Shown here: piece by piece, positions 7,865 through 13,114 of the stretch
Position numbering within the stretch: position 1 is the stretch's first letter
How the letters are laid out: each line of letters opens with the position of its first letter
From: an uncultured Blautia sp.
GTDB lineage: Bacteria > Bacillota > Clostridia > Lachnospirales > Lachnospiraceae
Assembly: GCA_900547615.1 (NCBI GenBank)
Contig: URHH01000057.1
Span: 1 to 14,826, forward strand
Direction: 5' to 3'
DNA: 14,826 nt
Position numbers and translations under genes: made by a program
Notes under the pieces: generated by a model
Told to the model about the DNA's origin: nothing
Seen by the model: the letters and a program-made list of their open reading frames with translations, nothing else
The model's database searches: none

Positions 7865-9157
7865 ATGAAACAGGATATGATTGTAATTCTTGACCTTGGA
7901 AGCACAGAAAATACAGTGCTTGCAAGAGAAATCCGTGCTCTTGGCGTATATAGTGAGATTCATCCTCACGACATTACAGCAGAAGAGCTGAAAAATCTGG
8001 AAAATGTAAAAGGTATTATTTTAAACGGCGGGGAAAACCGTGTAGTAGACGGAAAAGAAGTGGAAGTCCGTCCGGAGCTTTATGATTTAGGCTACCCTAT
8101 GATTTCTGTTGATTATCCGGCATCAAAATGCAGCGTACAGCTCTCCCAGCTTCCGGATACCGATACACTGAAAAACTTCATTTTCCAGGAATGCGGGGCA
8201 GAGGCAAACTGGAACATGAAAAACTTTATCGAAGATCAGGTAGAGCTTATCCGCAATCAGGTAGGAGACAGAAAGGTGCTTCTTGCCCTTTCCGGCGGCG
8301 TAGACTCTTCTGTTGTTGCCGCAATGCTGATCAAAGCCATCGGCCAGCAGCTTGTATGCGTTCACGTAAACCACGGTCTTATGCGTAAAAATGAGTCTGA
8401 AAGCGTTGTAAAAGTATTCCGTGACGAGCTTCATGCAAACCTTATTTACGTAGACGCTTCCGAGCGTTTCCTAGGCAAGCTGGAAAATGTAGCTGACCCT
8501 GAAGAAAAGAGAAAAATCATCGGCGGCGAATTTATCCGCGTCTTCGAGGAAGAAGCAAGAAAACTGGAAGGAATTGATTTCCTCGGTCAGGGAACCATTT
8601 ACCCGGACATCATTGAAAGCGGTACAAAGACTGCAAAAATGGTAAAATCTCACCACAATGTAGGCGGTCTTCCGGAAGATCTTCAGTTTGAGCTGGTAGA
8701 GCCTCTGAAACAGTTATTTAAAGACGAAGTCCGCGCCTGCGGTATTGAGCTTGGACTTCCTCACGATATGGTTTACCGTCAGCCGTTCCCGGGTCCGGGA
8801 CTTGGCGTTCGCTGCCTTGGCGCGATCACAAGAGACCGTCTGGAAGCAGTCCGCGAGTCAGATGCAATTCTCCGCGAAGAGTTTGCAAAAGCAGGACTTG
8901 ATAAAAAAGTATGGCAGTATTTCACAGTTGTGCCGGATTTCAAGAGCGTTGGCATGAAAAATCATGAGAGATGCTTCGAGTATACCGTTATCATCCGCGC
9001 CATCAATACCATTGACGCTATGACAGCCAGCATTGAGCGCGTGGACTGGGACGTACTGGAAGTGATCACAAACAGAATCCTGGCAGAGGTGGAGAATGTA
9101 AACAGGGTTTGCTATGATATGAGCCCGAAACCACCGGCAACGATTGAGTTTGAATAG
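7865..9157 (+). CDS. guaA: GMP synthase lacking the glutaminase catalytic core
   Basis: Converts XMP to GMP in purine synthesis, using ATP and ammonia normally released from glutamine by an attached class I amidotransferase domain. This protein has 430 residues, against about 510-520 for standard GuaA. The N-terminal part begins normally (about 1-80, including IILNGGEN at 51-58). The nucleophile segment, usually GICYGxQ, is replaced by ISVDYPASKC, and the sequence passes within about 20 residues to the end of the domain (LKNFIFQEC). No Cys-His-Glu triad can be formed. The ATP-pyrophosphatase domain is intact: SGGVDSS 143-149, QPFPGPGLGVR 306-316, C-terminal KPPATIEFE. The frame is open throughout, so this is a fixed variant, not a pseudogene. 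The ATG at 7865 is preceded by AAGGAG (7851-7856). It probably uses free ammonia or a separate partner. The last codons form the ICE attachment site. Confidence 0.9.
   Translation: MKQDMIVILDLGSTENTVLAREIRALGVYSEIHPHDITAEELKNLENVKGIILNGGENRVVDGKEVEVRPELYDLGYPMISVDYPASKCSVQLSQLPDTDTLKNFIFQECGAEANWNMKNFIEDQVELIRNQVGDRKVLLALSGGVDSSVVAAMLIKAIGQQLVCVHVNHGLMRKNESESVVKVFRDELHANLIYVDASERFLGKLENVADPEEKRKIIGGEFIRVFEEEARKLEGIDFLGQGTIYPDIIESGTKTAKMVKSHHNVGGLPEDLQFELVEPLKQLFKDEVRACGIELGLPHDMVYRQPFPGPGLGVRCLGAITRDRLEAVRESDAILREEFAKAGLDKKVWQYFTVVPDFKSVGMKNHERCFEYTVIIRAINTIDAMTASIERVDWDVLEVITNRILAEVENVNRVCYDMSPKPPATIEFE
9146..9156 (+). other. candidate attachment site (att) in guaA 3' end
   Basis: GAGTTTGAATA spans the last codons of guaA and corresponds in place to GAGTGGGAATA, which I recall as the 11-bp att core of Tn5801-like elements at guaA. 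The integrase gene ends 82 bases away, the usual position for a site-specific ICE. The exact crossover cannot be fixed without the second att copy, which is outside the window. Confidence 0.55.
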
Positions 9158-9164
9158 TTGGAGC

Positions 9165-9212
9165 AGAGCTTCAAAGCCTTTATTTTCAAGGGTTTTGAGG
9201 CTCTTTCCTTTT
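9165..9212 (+). terminator. intrinsic terminator after guaA
   Basis: AGAGCTTCAAAGCC (9165-9178) pairs along 14 positions with GGTTTTGAGGCTCT (9191-9204), including two G-U pairs. The 12-nt loop is followed by TTCCTTTT. If the crossover lies at 9146-9156, this terminator is supplied by the ICE, not by the original guaA locus. Confidence 0.8.
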
Positions 9213-9215
9213 AGA

Positions 9216-9236
9216 ATTGCATTTTGATTGCATTTT
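9216..9236. repeat. tandem 10-bp direct repeat, candidate integrase arm sites
   Basis: ATTGCATTTT occurs at 9216-9225 and again at 9227-9236, with an 11-bp period of about one helical turn. It lies between the candidate att core and the integrase stop. Integrases of this group have an N-terminal arm-binding domain that recognises short direct repeats inside the element ends. Confidence 0.45.
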
Positions 9237-9237
9237 T

Positions 9238-10422
9238 TTATTCAACTGCTCTGTGATAGATTGCTGTATGCTGATTGCTGGTGTAATCGGCAACACTGGT
9301 TGTTGCCGGAGTATAAGTGAGAACACCAGTTAATTTTTTGGCAACTTCCACGTTGGTGTTGGGATATAAATGTCCATAGGTTCCTAACGTAGTCTGTATC
9401 TTTTCATGCCCCAGACGTTCTTTAATCAATAAAGGATTTTCACCCATACTGATGAGCAGGGAAGCATGGGAATGTCTGAGTGCATGAATTTTGATACGGT
9501 GTACGCCTGCCAATCCAGCAAGTTTTTCTAATGCCCGTGGGAGGGTGTGCTTACTGGTGGGAATCCCATTGTAGCTTAGTACAAGGTCGCAGCCCTTTAA
9601 AACCTTTTGCTGTACTTCCTGCCATGCTTTCAATTCTTTGATGGTATCTGTGTCAATATAGATAGTGCGAATACTGGCTTGTGTCTTTGGCTCCACAAAT
9701 TTGTATTCGTCCATTGTTTTATAGTACAGCGTTTTTGTTATACTTAAAAGTCCAGTTTCAAAGTTGATGTCCGACCATTGCAGGGCTGCGGCTTCTCCGA
9801 TTCTCATTCCGGTCATAAACAGGAGCCAGTATGAAATGAAAAGGTAATGTTCGTAATAATCTCCCTTGTAGAGCAGGGAAATTACCTTTTGAAATTCATC
9901 CAGTGTCCAGAAATCCACTTTTGTTTTCTTGCTCTTGATGTTTCCTATCATTCGTGATGGATTTTTCTTTGCAAGACCGAGAACAACTGCTCGGTCAAAG
10001 GCAATAGAGAGCATACCCTGTACAATACGGATATAGTTTGGACTAAATTCTTTTGCGAGTTCAAGCTGCCAGTTCTGGACGTTAATGGGTTCTATCTCAT
10101 CCACCGTCATTTTGTAAAAGTATGAAAAATGCTTCTGAATGGTAGAACGGCGGTTCAGATAGGTGCTTTCCTTTACTTGTGTTTTATACCAAGGAAGATA
10201 AGTTTCCTCAATAAACTGTTGAAAAGATAGCTGCTGTTTCTTTTCTGTTAATTCTTCTGTGGATGTCAGCATAAGTTTTGAATATGCTTCTCTGGCTTCT
10301 TTTTTTGTCTTGAATCCACTTTTGTATTTCTGAATCTGTTTTCCGGTAATCGGATGAAAACCTAAGTTTGCTCTAAAATAATAAGTTCCGTTTTCTGCTT
10401 TCTTAATAGGGTCTTTTGCCAT
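9238..10422 (-). CDS. int: tyrosine recombinase (ICE integrase)
   Basis: Site-specific recombinase that inserts and excises the element, 394 residues. An N-terminal arm-binding domain of the AP2-like type occupies about 10-55 (GTYYFRANLGF..TGKQIQKYKSGFKTKKEA). A SAM-like core-binding domain spans about 65-165 and the catalytic domain about 172-365. Catalytic residues seen are R207 (TGMRIGE), K246 (EPKTQASIR), H313-x-x-R316 (HALRH), H339 (LGHE) and nucleophile Y349 (TYGHLYP), so the set is complete. The ATG at 10422 has AAGGAG at 10430-10435, 7 bases upstream; an in-frame start at 10458 has no such site. It follows the DUF3173 gene by 36 bases in one operon. It is clearly different from Tn916 Int and presumably determines the guaA target. 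Confidence 0.95.
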   Translation of the reverse strand: MAKDPIKKAENGTYYFRANLGFHPITGKQIQKYKSGFKTKKEAREAYSKLMLTSTEELTEKKQQLSFQQFIEETYLPWYKTQVKESTYLNRRSTIQKHFSYFYKMTVDEIEPINVQNWQLELAKEFSPNYIRIVQGMLSIAFDRAVVLGLAKKNPSRMIGNIKSKKTKVDFWTLDEFQKVISLLYKGDYYEHYLFISYWLLFMTGMRIGEAAALQWSDINFETGLLSITKTLYYKTMDEYKFVEPKTQASIRTIYIDTDTIKELKAWQEVQQKVLKGCDLVLSYNGIPTSKHTLPRALEKLAGLAGVHRIKIHALRHSHASLLISMGENPLLIKERLGHEKIQTTLGTYGHLYPNTNVEVAKKLTGVLTYTPATTSVADYTSNQHTAIYHRAVE

Positions 10423-10458
10423 GATTTCACTCCTTACATAAATGTGCAAGAAGTACAA

Positions 10459-10653
10459 TCAGTTCGATTTATCAGTAAAAGTAATCCCTAGCAATTCTTC
10501 CACAGCTTCTCTGGGAACCCTGTCCAGTTTGCGTGACTGATAGTAGGTATGCCCTTTTGAAATCATAAGTTTTTTTGCTTCTCTTATGATGTCTGCTGCG
10601 AATGAAGTTCCATAACCCAGTTCTATTAAGTCTTTTTTTGTTACTGTAATCAT
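10459..10653 (-). CDS. DUF3173 family small protein, excisionase-position gene
   Basis: Small basic protein of 64 residues with the DUF3173 pattern: KKDLIELGYG near the start, then ADIIREAKKLMISKG (20-34), TYYQSRKLDRVP (36-47) and a C-terminal AVEELLG. Members are regularly encoded just upstream of ICE integrases of this type. A role as excisionase or recombination directionality factor is inferred from position and size. The ATG at 10653 has AAGGAGG only about 3 bases upstream, unusually close; the ATG at 10668 lies before that site and has none of its own. The stop is 36 bases from int, so both probably share the promoter at 10702-10710. Confidence 0.75.
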   Translation of the reverse strand: MITVTKKDLIELGYGTSFAADIIREAKKLMISKGHTYYQSRKLDRVPREAVEELLGITFTDKSN

Positions 10654-10672
10654 GTTCCTCCTTTCCATAGAC

Positions 10673-10710
10673 CAGATATGGAACCCTCAATATCTGTCTA
10701 TATTATATCA
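10673..10710 (-). promoter_or_regulatory. xis-int promoter with inverted repeat at the transcription start
   Basis: On the minus strand TGATATAAT (10702-10710) is a perfect extended -10; the -35 (ATTACT, 10725-10730) is weak. CAGATAT (10673-10679) and ATATCTG (10690-10696) form a perfect 7-bp inverted repeat with a 10-bp spacer, covering the expected start near 10695 and the early leader. It could be an operator or an mRNA hairpin controlling excision genes. Confidence 0.55.
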
Positions 10711-11132
10711 GATTTTGTGGCAAAAGTAATATTAAGATTGTATTTCCTGCAAATAGTTATTTGATTTTGAATGAAAAATTCTAATTCAAAATGGTATCTA
10801 AGCAAGCCGAACAGCTTTCGCTAAAGCTCATGGGAATCTCACCCCTGCATGGTTCTCATCCAGCCGTACCCTTTGCCAGCGGTGCTACATCATCACACGG
10901 ACTAAGGCTGTACGGAAGTATCATTATCACAATAGAAAGGTCATGGCGGCAGCTCTGCGGTAAGCTACTTATGGAACGCTGGCAGGAATCGCTATCCGGT
11001 ATCATCCCTCCTTTGGTGGGTTACGGCGTGCCAGCCCAACGGCTCTCTTTCTATCGAAACGTATTCGGCTGCTTTATGCTGCGTTGATTAGACGCTTTCT
11101 TTTTCAAGGAACAATCCGGCTTTGTCAGCCTG

Positions 11133-11162
11133 TTAAAATGCACTGGTGATAATGCACTTTAA
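11133..11162. repeat. inverted/direct repeat TTAAA(A/G)TGCA
   Basis: TTAAAATGCA (11133-11142) and TGCACTTTAA (11153-11162) form a 10-bp inverted repeat with one mismatch. Because TGCA is self-complementary, AATGCACT is also repeated directly at 11137 and 11151, a 14-bp period. Possible protein-binding site in the noncoding interval. Confidence 0.4.
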
Positions 11163-11180
11163 TAGACTGGCAAGCTCTGT

Positions 11181-11213
11181 CTGGGAAGCATGGGTTTGTC
11201 CACGCTTCCACAG
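11181..11213. repeat. hairpin just downstream of orf8
   Basis: CTG-GGAAGC-A-TGG pairs with CCA-C-GCTTCC-A-CAG: 12 pairs with one mismatch, one bulge and a GTTTGT loop. No U-tract follows on either strand, so it is not a standard terminator. It may stabilise the orf7-orf8 mRNA end. Confidence 0.4.
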
Positions 11214-11226
11214 GCGAGCGTTATTT

Positions 11227-11466
11227 CTAGTTTGGTTCCCTGATTTCAAAAGATAAAATCTTTGCAATCAGACGTGTTTCCATCCGGCGGCGTAGGGTTT
11301 CATCTACAACCATGTGGGTATTTCCATATTCGTCTTTCATGGGACGCATGGAACGGCTGGCAATAAAACCGCTGTAATGGCGTACAATCTGGTTGACTGC
11401 TTCAATATCGCCGTCCGTAGCTCTTACAATCACAGGAAACGGAATCATAGGGTGCTTTGCTGTCAT
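11227..11466 (-). CDS. orf8: Tn916 Orf8-like helix-turn-helix protein
   Basis: Conserved regulatory protein of Tn916-type elements, 79 residues. The block VNQIVRHYSGFIASRSMRPM (24-43) followed by a basic VDETLRRRMETRLIAKIL stretch (54-71) is characteristic of the Orf8/HTH_16 family. It overlaps orf7 by ATGA (11463-11466) and has GGAGG 7 bases upstream within the orf7 coding end, so it is translationally coupled to orf7. In Tn916, orf7 and orf8 act together to promote transcription into xis-int and the transfer genes; that role is assumed here by homology. Confidence 0.88.
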   Translation of the reverse strand: MTAKHPMIPFPVIVRATDGDIEAVNQIVRHYSGFIASRSMRPMKDEYGNTHMVVDETLRRRMETRLIAKILSFEIREPN

Positions 11467-11882
11467 GCTTCGTCCTCCATAAATTTTTTGATAAATTCCA
11501 GTCCGGCGTGTCTTCTTCTCTGGATGGTAGAACGGTTGACTTCCAGAATTTTTGAGATTTCCGTATCGTCAAATCCAAGAAAATAATATCGCAGGATAAC
11601 GTCACGTTTCTTTCCGTCCAGACTTTCTAATGCTTCGGCTAACAGGCTGTTTTCAATGCGGACAGTAAATCCATCCATTTCAAAAGTATGGAAGTGGGAT
11701 GGATAGGTGTCTTCGGAAGAAAACAGATTGACGGTGTAATCGTCCATATCACAGAACAGGGTTTCCCGTTTACACTGTCTGGACAACGCTTTGAGATAGT
11801 CTTTGCGTTCATCCTCCATAGCGACTTTACAGATATAATCAAACTGGTTCTCTATGGTTGTCTGAAATTCAGATGGCTTCAT
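11463..11882 (-). CDS. orf7: Tn916 Orf7-like sigma-70 region 4 regulator
   Basis: Sigma-factor-like activator of 139 residues. It begins MKPSEFQTTIENQFDYICK, the usual Orf7 start. The C-terminal half is a sigma region 4 fold: ALESLDGKKRDVILRYYF (84-101), then a helix-turn-helix FDDTEISKILEVNRSTIQRRR (104-124). The ATG is preceded by AGGGGGTGA (11889-11897). A structured leader of several hundred bases lies upstream, containing two terminators and a leader peptide. In Tn916 this gene drives element mobilisation and is held down by divergently encoded Orf9; the same arrangement is present here. Confidence 0.92.
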   Translation of the reverse strand: MKPSEFQTTIENQFDYICKVAMEDERKDYLKALSRQCKRETLFCDMDDYTVNLFSSEDTYPSHFHTFEMDGFTVRIENSLLAEALESLDGKKRDVILRYYFLGFDDTEISKILEVNRSTIQRRRHAGLEFIKKFMEDEA

Positions 11883-11889
11883 TATTGCT

Positions 11890-11981
11890 CACCCCCTTTC
11901 CAGCCTTGAAAGGGAGCGAGTTGATAGGAATTTCTGTTTCTTTCCCCCTTTTCGCTCTTAGTCCCGACAGGACAGGGGGTG
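11890..11981 (-). promoter_or_regulatory. possible RBS-sequestering switch before orf7
   Basis: On the minus strand CACCCCCT (11974-11981) can pair over 8 bp with the orf7 Shine-Dalgarno AGGGGGTG (11890-11897), or over 6 bp with AGGGGG (11944-11949). The two pairings exclude each other, so the first would hide the ribosome binding site and the second would free it. This is complementarity seen by eye only. Confidence 0.35.
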
Positions 11982-12027
11982 CAGTTGCGTTTTGAGAAGA
12001 AAAATTTAAAACCTTTTTCTTCCAACT

Positions 12028-12068
12028 AAAAAAGCACGCAAACAGACGATATTTCTGCTTGTGTGCTT
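12028..12068 (-). terminator. intrinsic terminator between the leader peptide and orf7
   Basis: On the minus strand AAGCAC-A-CAAGCAGA pairs with TCTGTTTG-C-GTGCTT (12054-12068 region with 12032-12046): 14 pairs around one mismatch, 7-nt loop, ending in a run of six U. It lies about 150 bases before orf7 and just after a leader peptide gene, as expected of an attenuator. Confidence 0.8.
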
Positions 12069-12119
12069 CGATAGTTCTTTCTATGTATTCTGAAAAACCA
12101 CATTGAGGGTCAGACTTTT

Positions 12120-12188
12120 CTAGTGTAGGTGGATGGCTTTTTTTAACGGTTTACCGAATGTAGATATATTTAAGAAAATATTTTGCAT
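12120..12188 (-). CDS. putative 22-residue leader peptide of the orf7 operon
   Basis: A short reading frame (MQNIFLNISTFG, then KPLKKAIHLH, stop TAG). Its ATG has a perfect AGGAGG (12197-12202) with an ideal 8-base spacing. The Shine-Dalgarno lies in the loop of a perfect 8-bp hairpin, and a strong terminator follows 50 bases after the stop. The layout recalls the leader-peptide attenuators that precede tet(M) and other ribosome-directed resistance genes, but this one is placed before orf7. Basic and hydrophobic residues alternate; there is no run of a single amino acid that would mark a biosynthetic attenuator. I do not recognise the peptide, and translation is inferred only from the start signals. 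Confidence 0.5.
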   Translation of the reverse strand: MQNIFLNISTFGKPLKKAIHLH

Positions 12189-12212
12189 AGCGGCTTCCTC
12201 CTGTAAGCCGCT
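12189..12212 (-). promoter_or_regulatory. hairpin presenting the leader-peptide Shine-Dalgarno
   Basis: AGCGGCTT (minus strand, 12205-12212) and AAGCCGCT (12189-12196) form a perfect 8-bp stem. The 8-nt loop ACAGGAGG contains the whole ribosome binding site, and the ATG begins immediately after the stem. Stem opening or loop access would control leader translation. Confidence 0.6.
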
Positions 12213-12257
12213 GTCTGTATCAAGTAGTGGACTTTAAAAATCATCTGTATTTCAGGC

Positions 12258-12292
12258 AAAAAAAGACGGCGGCTTTTGTTAAACCGTCGTCT
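12258..12292 (-). terminator. upstream intrinsic terminator in the orf9-orf7 leader
   Basis: On the minus strand AGACGACGG (12284-12292) pairs with CCGCCGTCT (12264-12272), 9 pairs including one G-U, with an 11-nt loop and seven U. It stands before the leader peptide, so transcripts started near orf9 must pass it to reach orf7. Flanking ATCATC and GATGAT can pair across it as an alternative outer stem. Confidence 0.75.
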
Positions 12293-12327
12293 GGAAATGA
12301 TGATGTGATTTTTGACGCAGGGAAAGT

Positions 12328-12371
12328 ATGCTGCCAAATAACGGTTTTTTTTATTTCCGTTTTGGCAGCAT
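12328..12371 (+). terminator. strong hairpin upstream of orf9
   Basis: ATGCTGCCAAA-TA-ACGG (12328-12344) pairs with CCGT-TTTGGCAGCAT (12357-12371), 15 pairs with a 2-nt bulge. The plus-strand 3' side is GGTTTTATCTTTG, a modest U-rich tail. It may stop plus-strand transcription antisense to orf7-orf8 from entering orf9. On the minus strand it would sit early in the orf7 leader. Confidence 0.5.
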
Positions 12372-12479
12372 GGTTTTATCTTTGATACGCATAATAGGAA
12401 CTGTACAACTATGCAATACGTTTTTCTATACCTGTCACTATTACAACAGGAACAGTAAAATATACAAAGGTGATGTATT
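12372..12479. promoter_or_regulatory. divergent orf9 / orf7 promoter-operator region
   Basis: For orf9 (plus) TTGATA (12382-12387), 16 bases, TACAAC (12404-12409) is plausible. For the orf7 leader (minus) TATTAT (12391-12396) is a possible -10 without a good -35. AGGAAC(T/A)GTA is repeated directly at 12396-12405 and 12448-12457, 52 bp or about five helical turns apart, and could be bound by Orf9. AAAGGTGAT (12466-12474) is the orf9 ribosome binding site. Confidence 0.4.
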
Positions 12480-12836
12480 ATGCGTAAAAAAGAAGATAAA
12501 TATGATTTCAGGGCGTTTGGGCTTGCTATAAAAGAAGCCCGTAAAAAACAGGGTTTGACCCGTGAACAGGTGGGAGCAATGATTGAAATTGACCCACGCT
12601 ATTTAACCAATATTGAGAATAAAGGGCAGCACCCAAGTTTACAGGTGCTTTATGACCTTGTATCTTTGCTGAATGTATCAGTGGATGAGTTCTTTTTGTC
12701 CTCTGATAATCCGGTAAAAAGTAGTAGACGAAGACAGCTTGAAAGCAAAATTGACAATTTTACAGACGCAGACCTTGTTATCATGGAAAGCGTTGCGGAT
12801 GGTATTGTCAAATACAAGGAAATGGAAGATAAATAA
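12480..12836 (+). CDS. orf9: Tn916 Orf9-like Cro/CI-type repressor
   Basis: DNA-binding repressor of 118 residues with an HTH_3 domain at about 14-70: AIKEARKKQGLTREQVGAMI, then the recognition region PRYLTNIENKGQHPSLQVL and a terminal VSVDEFFL. The start MRKKEDKYDFRAFGLAIKEA agrees closely with my memory of Tn916 Orf9. The C-terminal tail (SKIDNFTDADLVIMES) is helical and probably dimerises. It is the only plus-strand core gene of the element here, divergent from orf7, as in Tn916, where it lowers transcription of the mobilisation genes. A hairpin shared with the convergent KTR gene follows it. Confidence 0.93.
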   Translation: MRKKEDKYDFRAFGLAIKEARKKQGLTREQVGAMIEIDPRYLTNIENKGQHPSLQVLYDLVSLLNVSVDEFFLSSDNPVKSSRRRQLESKIDNFTDADLVIMESVADGIVKYKEMEDK

Positions 12837-12861
12837 CTTCTATTGCCTGCAAGAATAAGAT

Positions 12862-12917
12862 TGAAATTAAAATGAGCCGATAGTCTATAAGCTGTATAGC
12901 TTATAAATTATCGGCTC
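12862..12917 (-). terminator. terminator of the KTR/AbrB-like operon
   Basis: GAGCCGATA (12874-12882) and TATCGGCTC (12909-12917) form the outer 9-bp stem. TATAAGCT and AGCTTATA (12886-12893, 12898-12905) form an inner 8-bp stem with a GTAT loop. On the minus strand ATTTTAATTT follows, a U-rich tail; there is none on the plus strand. It also separates convergent orf9. Confidence 0.7.
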
Positions 12918-12922
12918 TGCGT

Positions 12923-13114
12923 CTAAGCGTCTGGCTCTTTGATAATTTTAATATACAAATTTTTCACTTCAATTAAACATTCATTTTTACATTTAGGACA
13001 GTAAAGAGGATAATTTTTTAAAACGGTATCTTTTCTAAGTTTAGTACGAGTTTTACTTTTACATATAGGACAAATAAGCCATGTTGTATGAGAACTATTA
13101 TTTATTTCAATCAT
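12923..13114 (-). CDS. cysteine-rich KTR domain protein (small zinc ribbon)
   Basis: Small protein of 63 residues with two knuckles, C15-x2-C18 and C39-x2-C42, that should bind one zinc. KTR is at 21-23, and the family block KNYPLYCPKCK..CLIEVKN..IKEPDA is nearly complete. Proteins of this family are common in Tn916-like elements near the tet(M)/orf6 position; their function is not known to me. The start overlaps the stop of the AbrB-like gene by ATGA (13111-13114) and lacks its own Shine-Dalgarno, so translation depends on coupling. The low GC matches the rest of the islet. Confidence 0.85.
   Translation of the reverse strand: MIEINNSSHTTWLICPICKSKTRTKLRKDTVLKNYPLYCPKCKNECLIEVKNLYIKIIKEPDA

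Larger units (their letters stand above)
10731..11226. other. about 500 bp without a convincing gene, with structured repeats
   Basis: Lies between the xis-int promoter and orf8. The plus strand is open for 98 codons (10791-11087), but there is no ribosome binding site and no recognisable family; the minus frames are full of stops. It is clearly richer in G and C than the promoter next to it. Visible structure: AGCTTT-CGCT-AAAGCT hairpin (10813-10828); CCGTAC near 10866 with GTACGG near 10912, extended by CCTT/AAGG; an inverted repeat at 11133-11162; and a hairpin at 11184-11213. A noncoding RNA, an origin-like or recombination region, or a degraded gene are all possible. Confidence 0.4.

Noticed and set aside
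10791..11087. 98-codon plus-strand reading frame inside the ICE
   Set aside because: No Shine-Dalgarno before its ATG, no recognisable domain, and antisense to the local operon direction; kept only as part of an unassigned interval.
12328..12531. Plus-strand frame overlapping the orf9 promoter
   Set aside because: It starts in a hairpin arm, runs through the control region and overlaps the true orf9 start in another frame.
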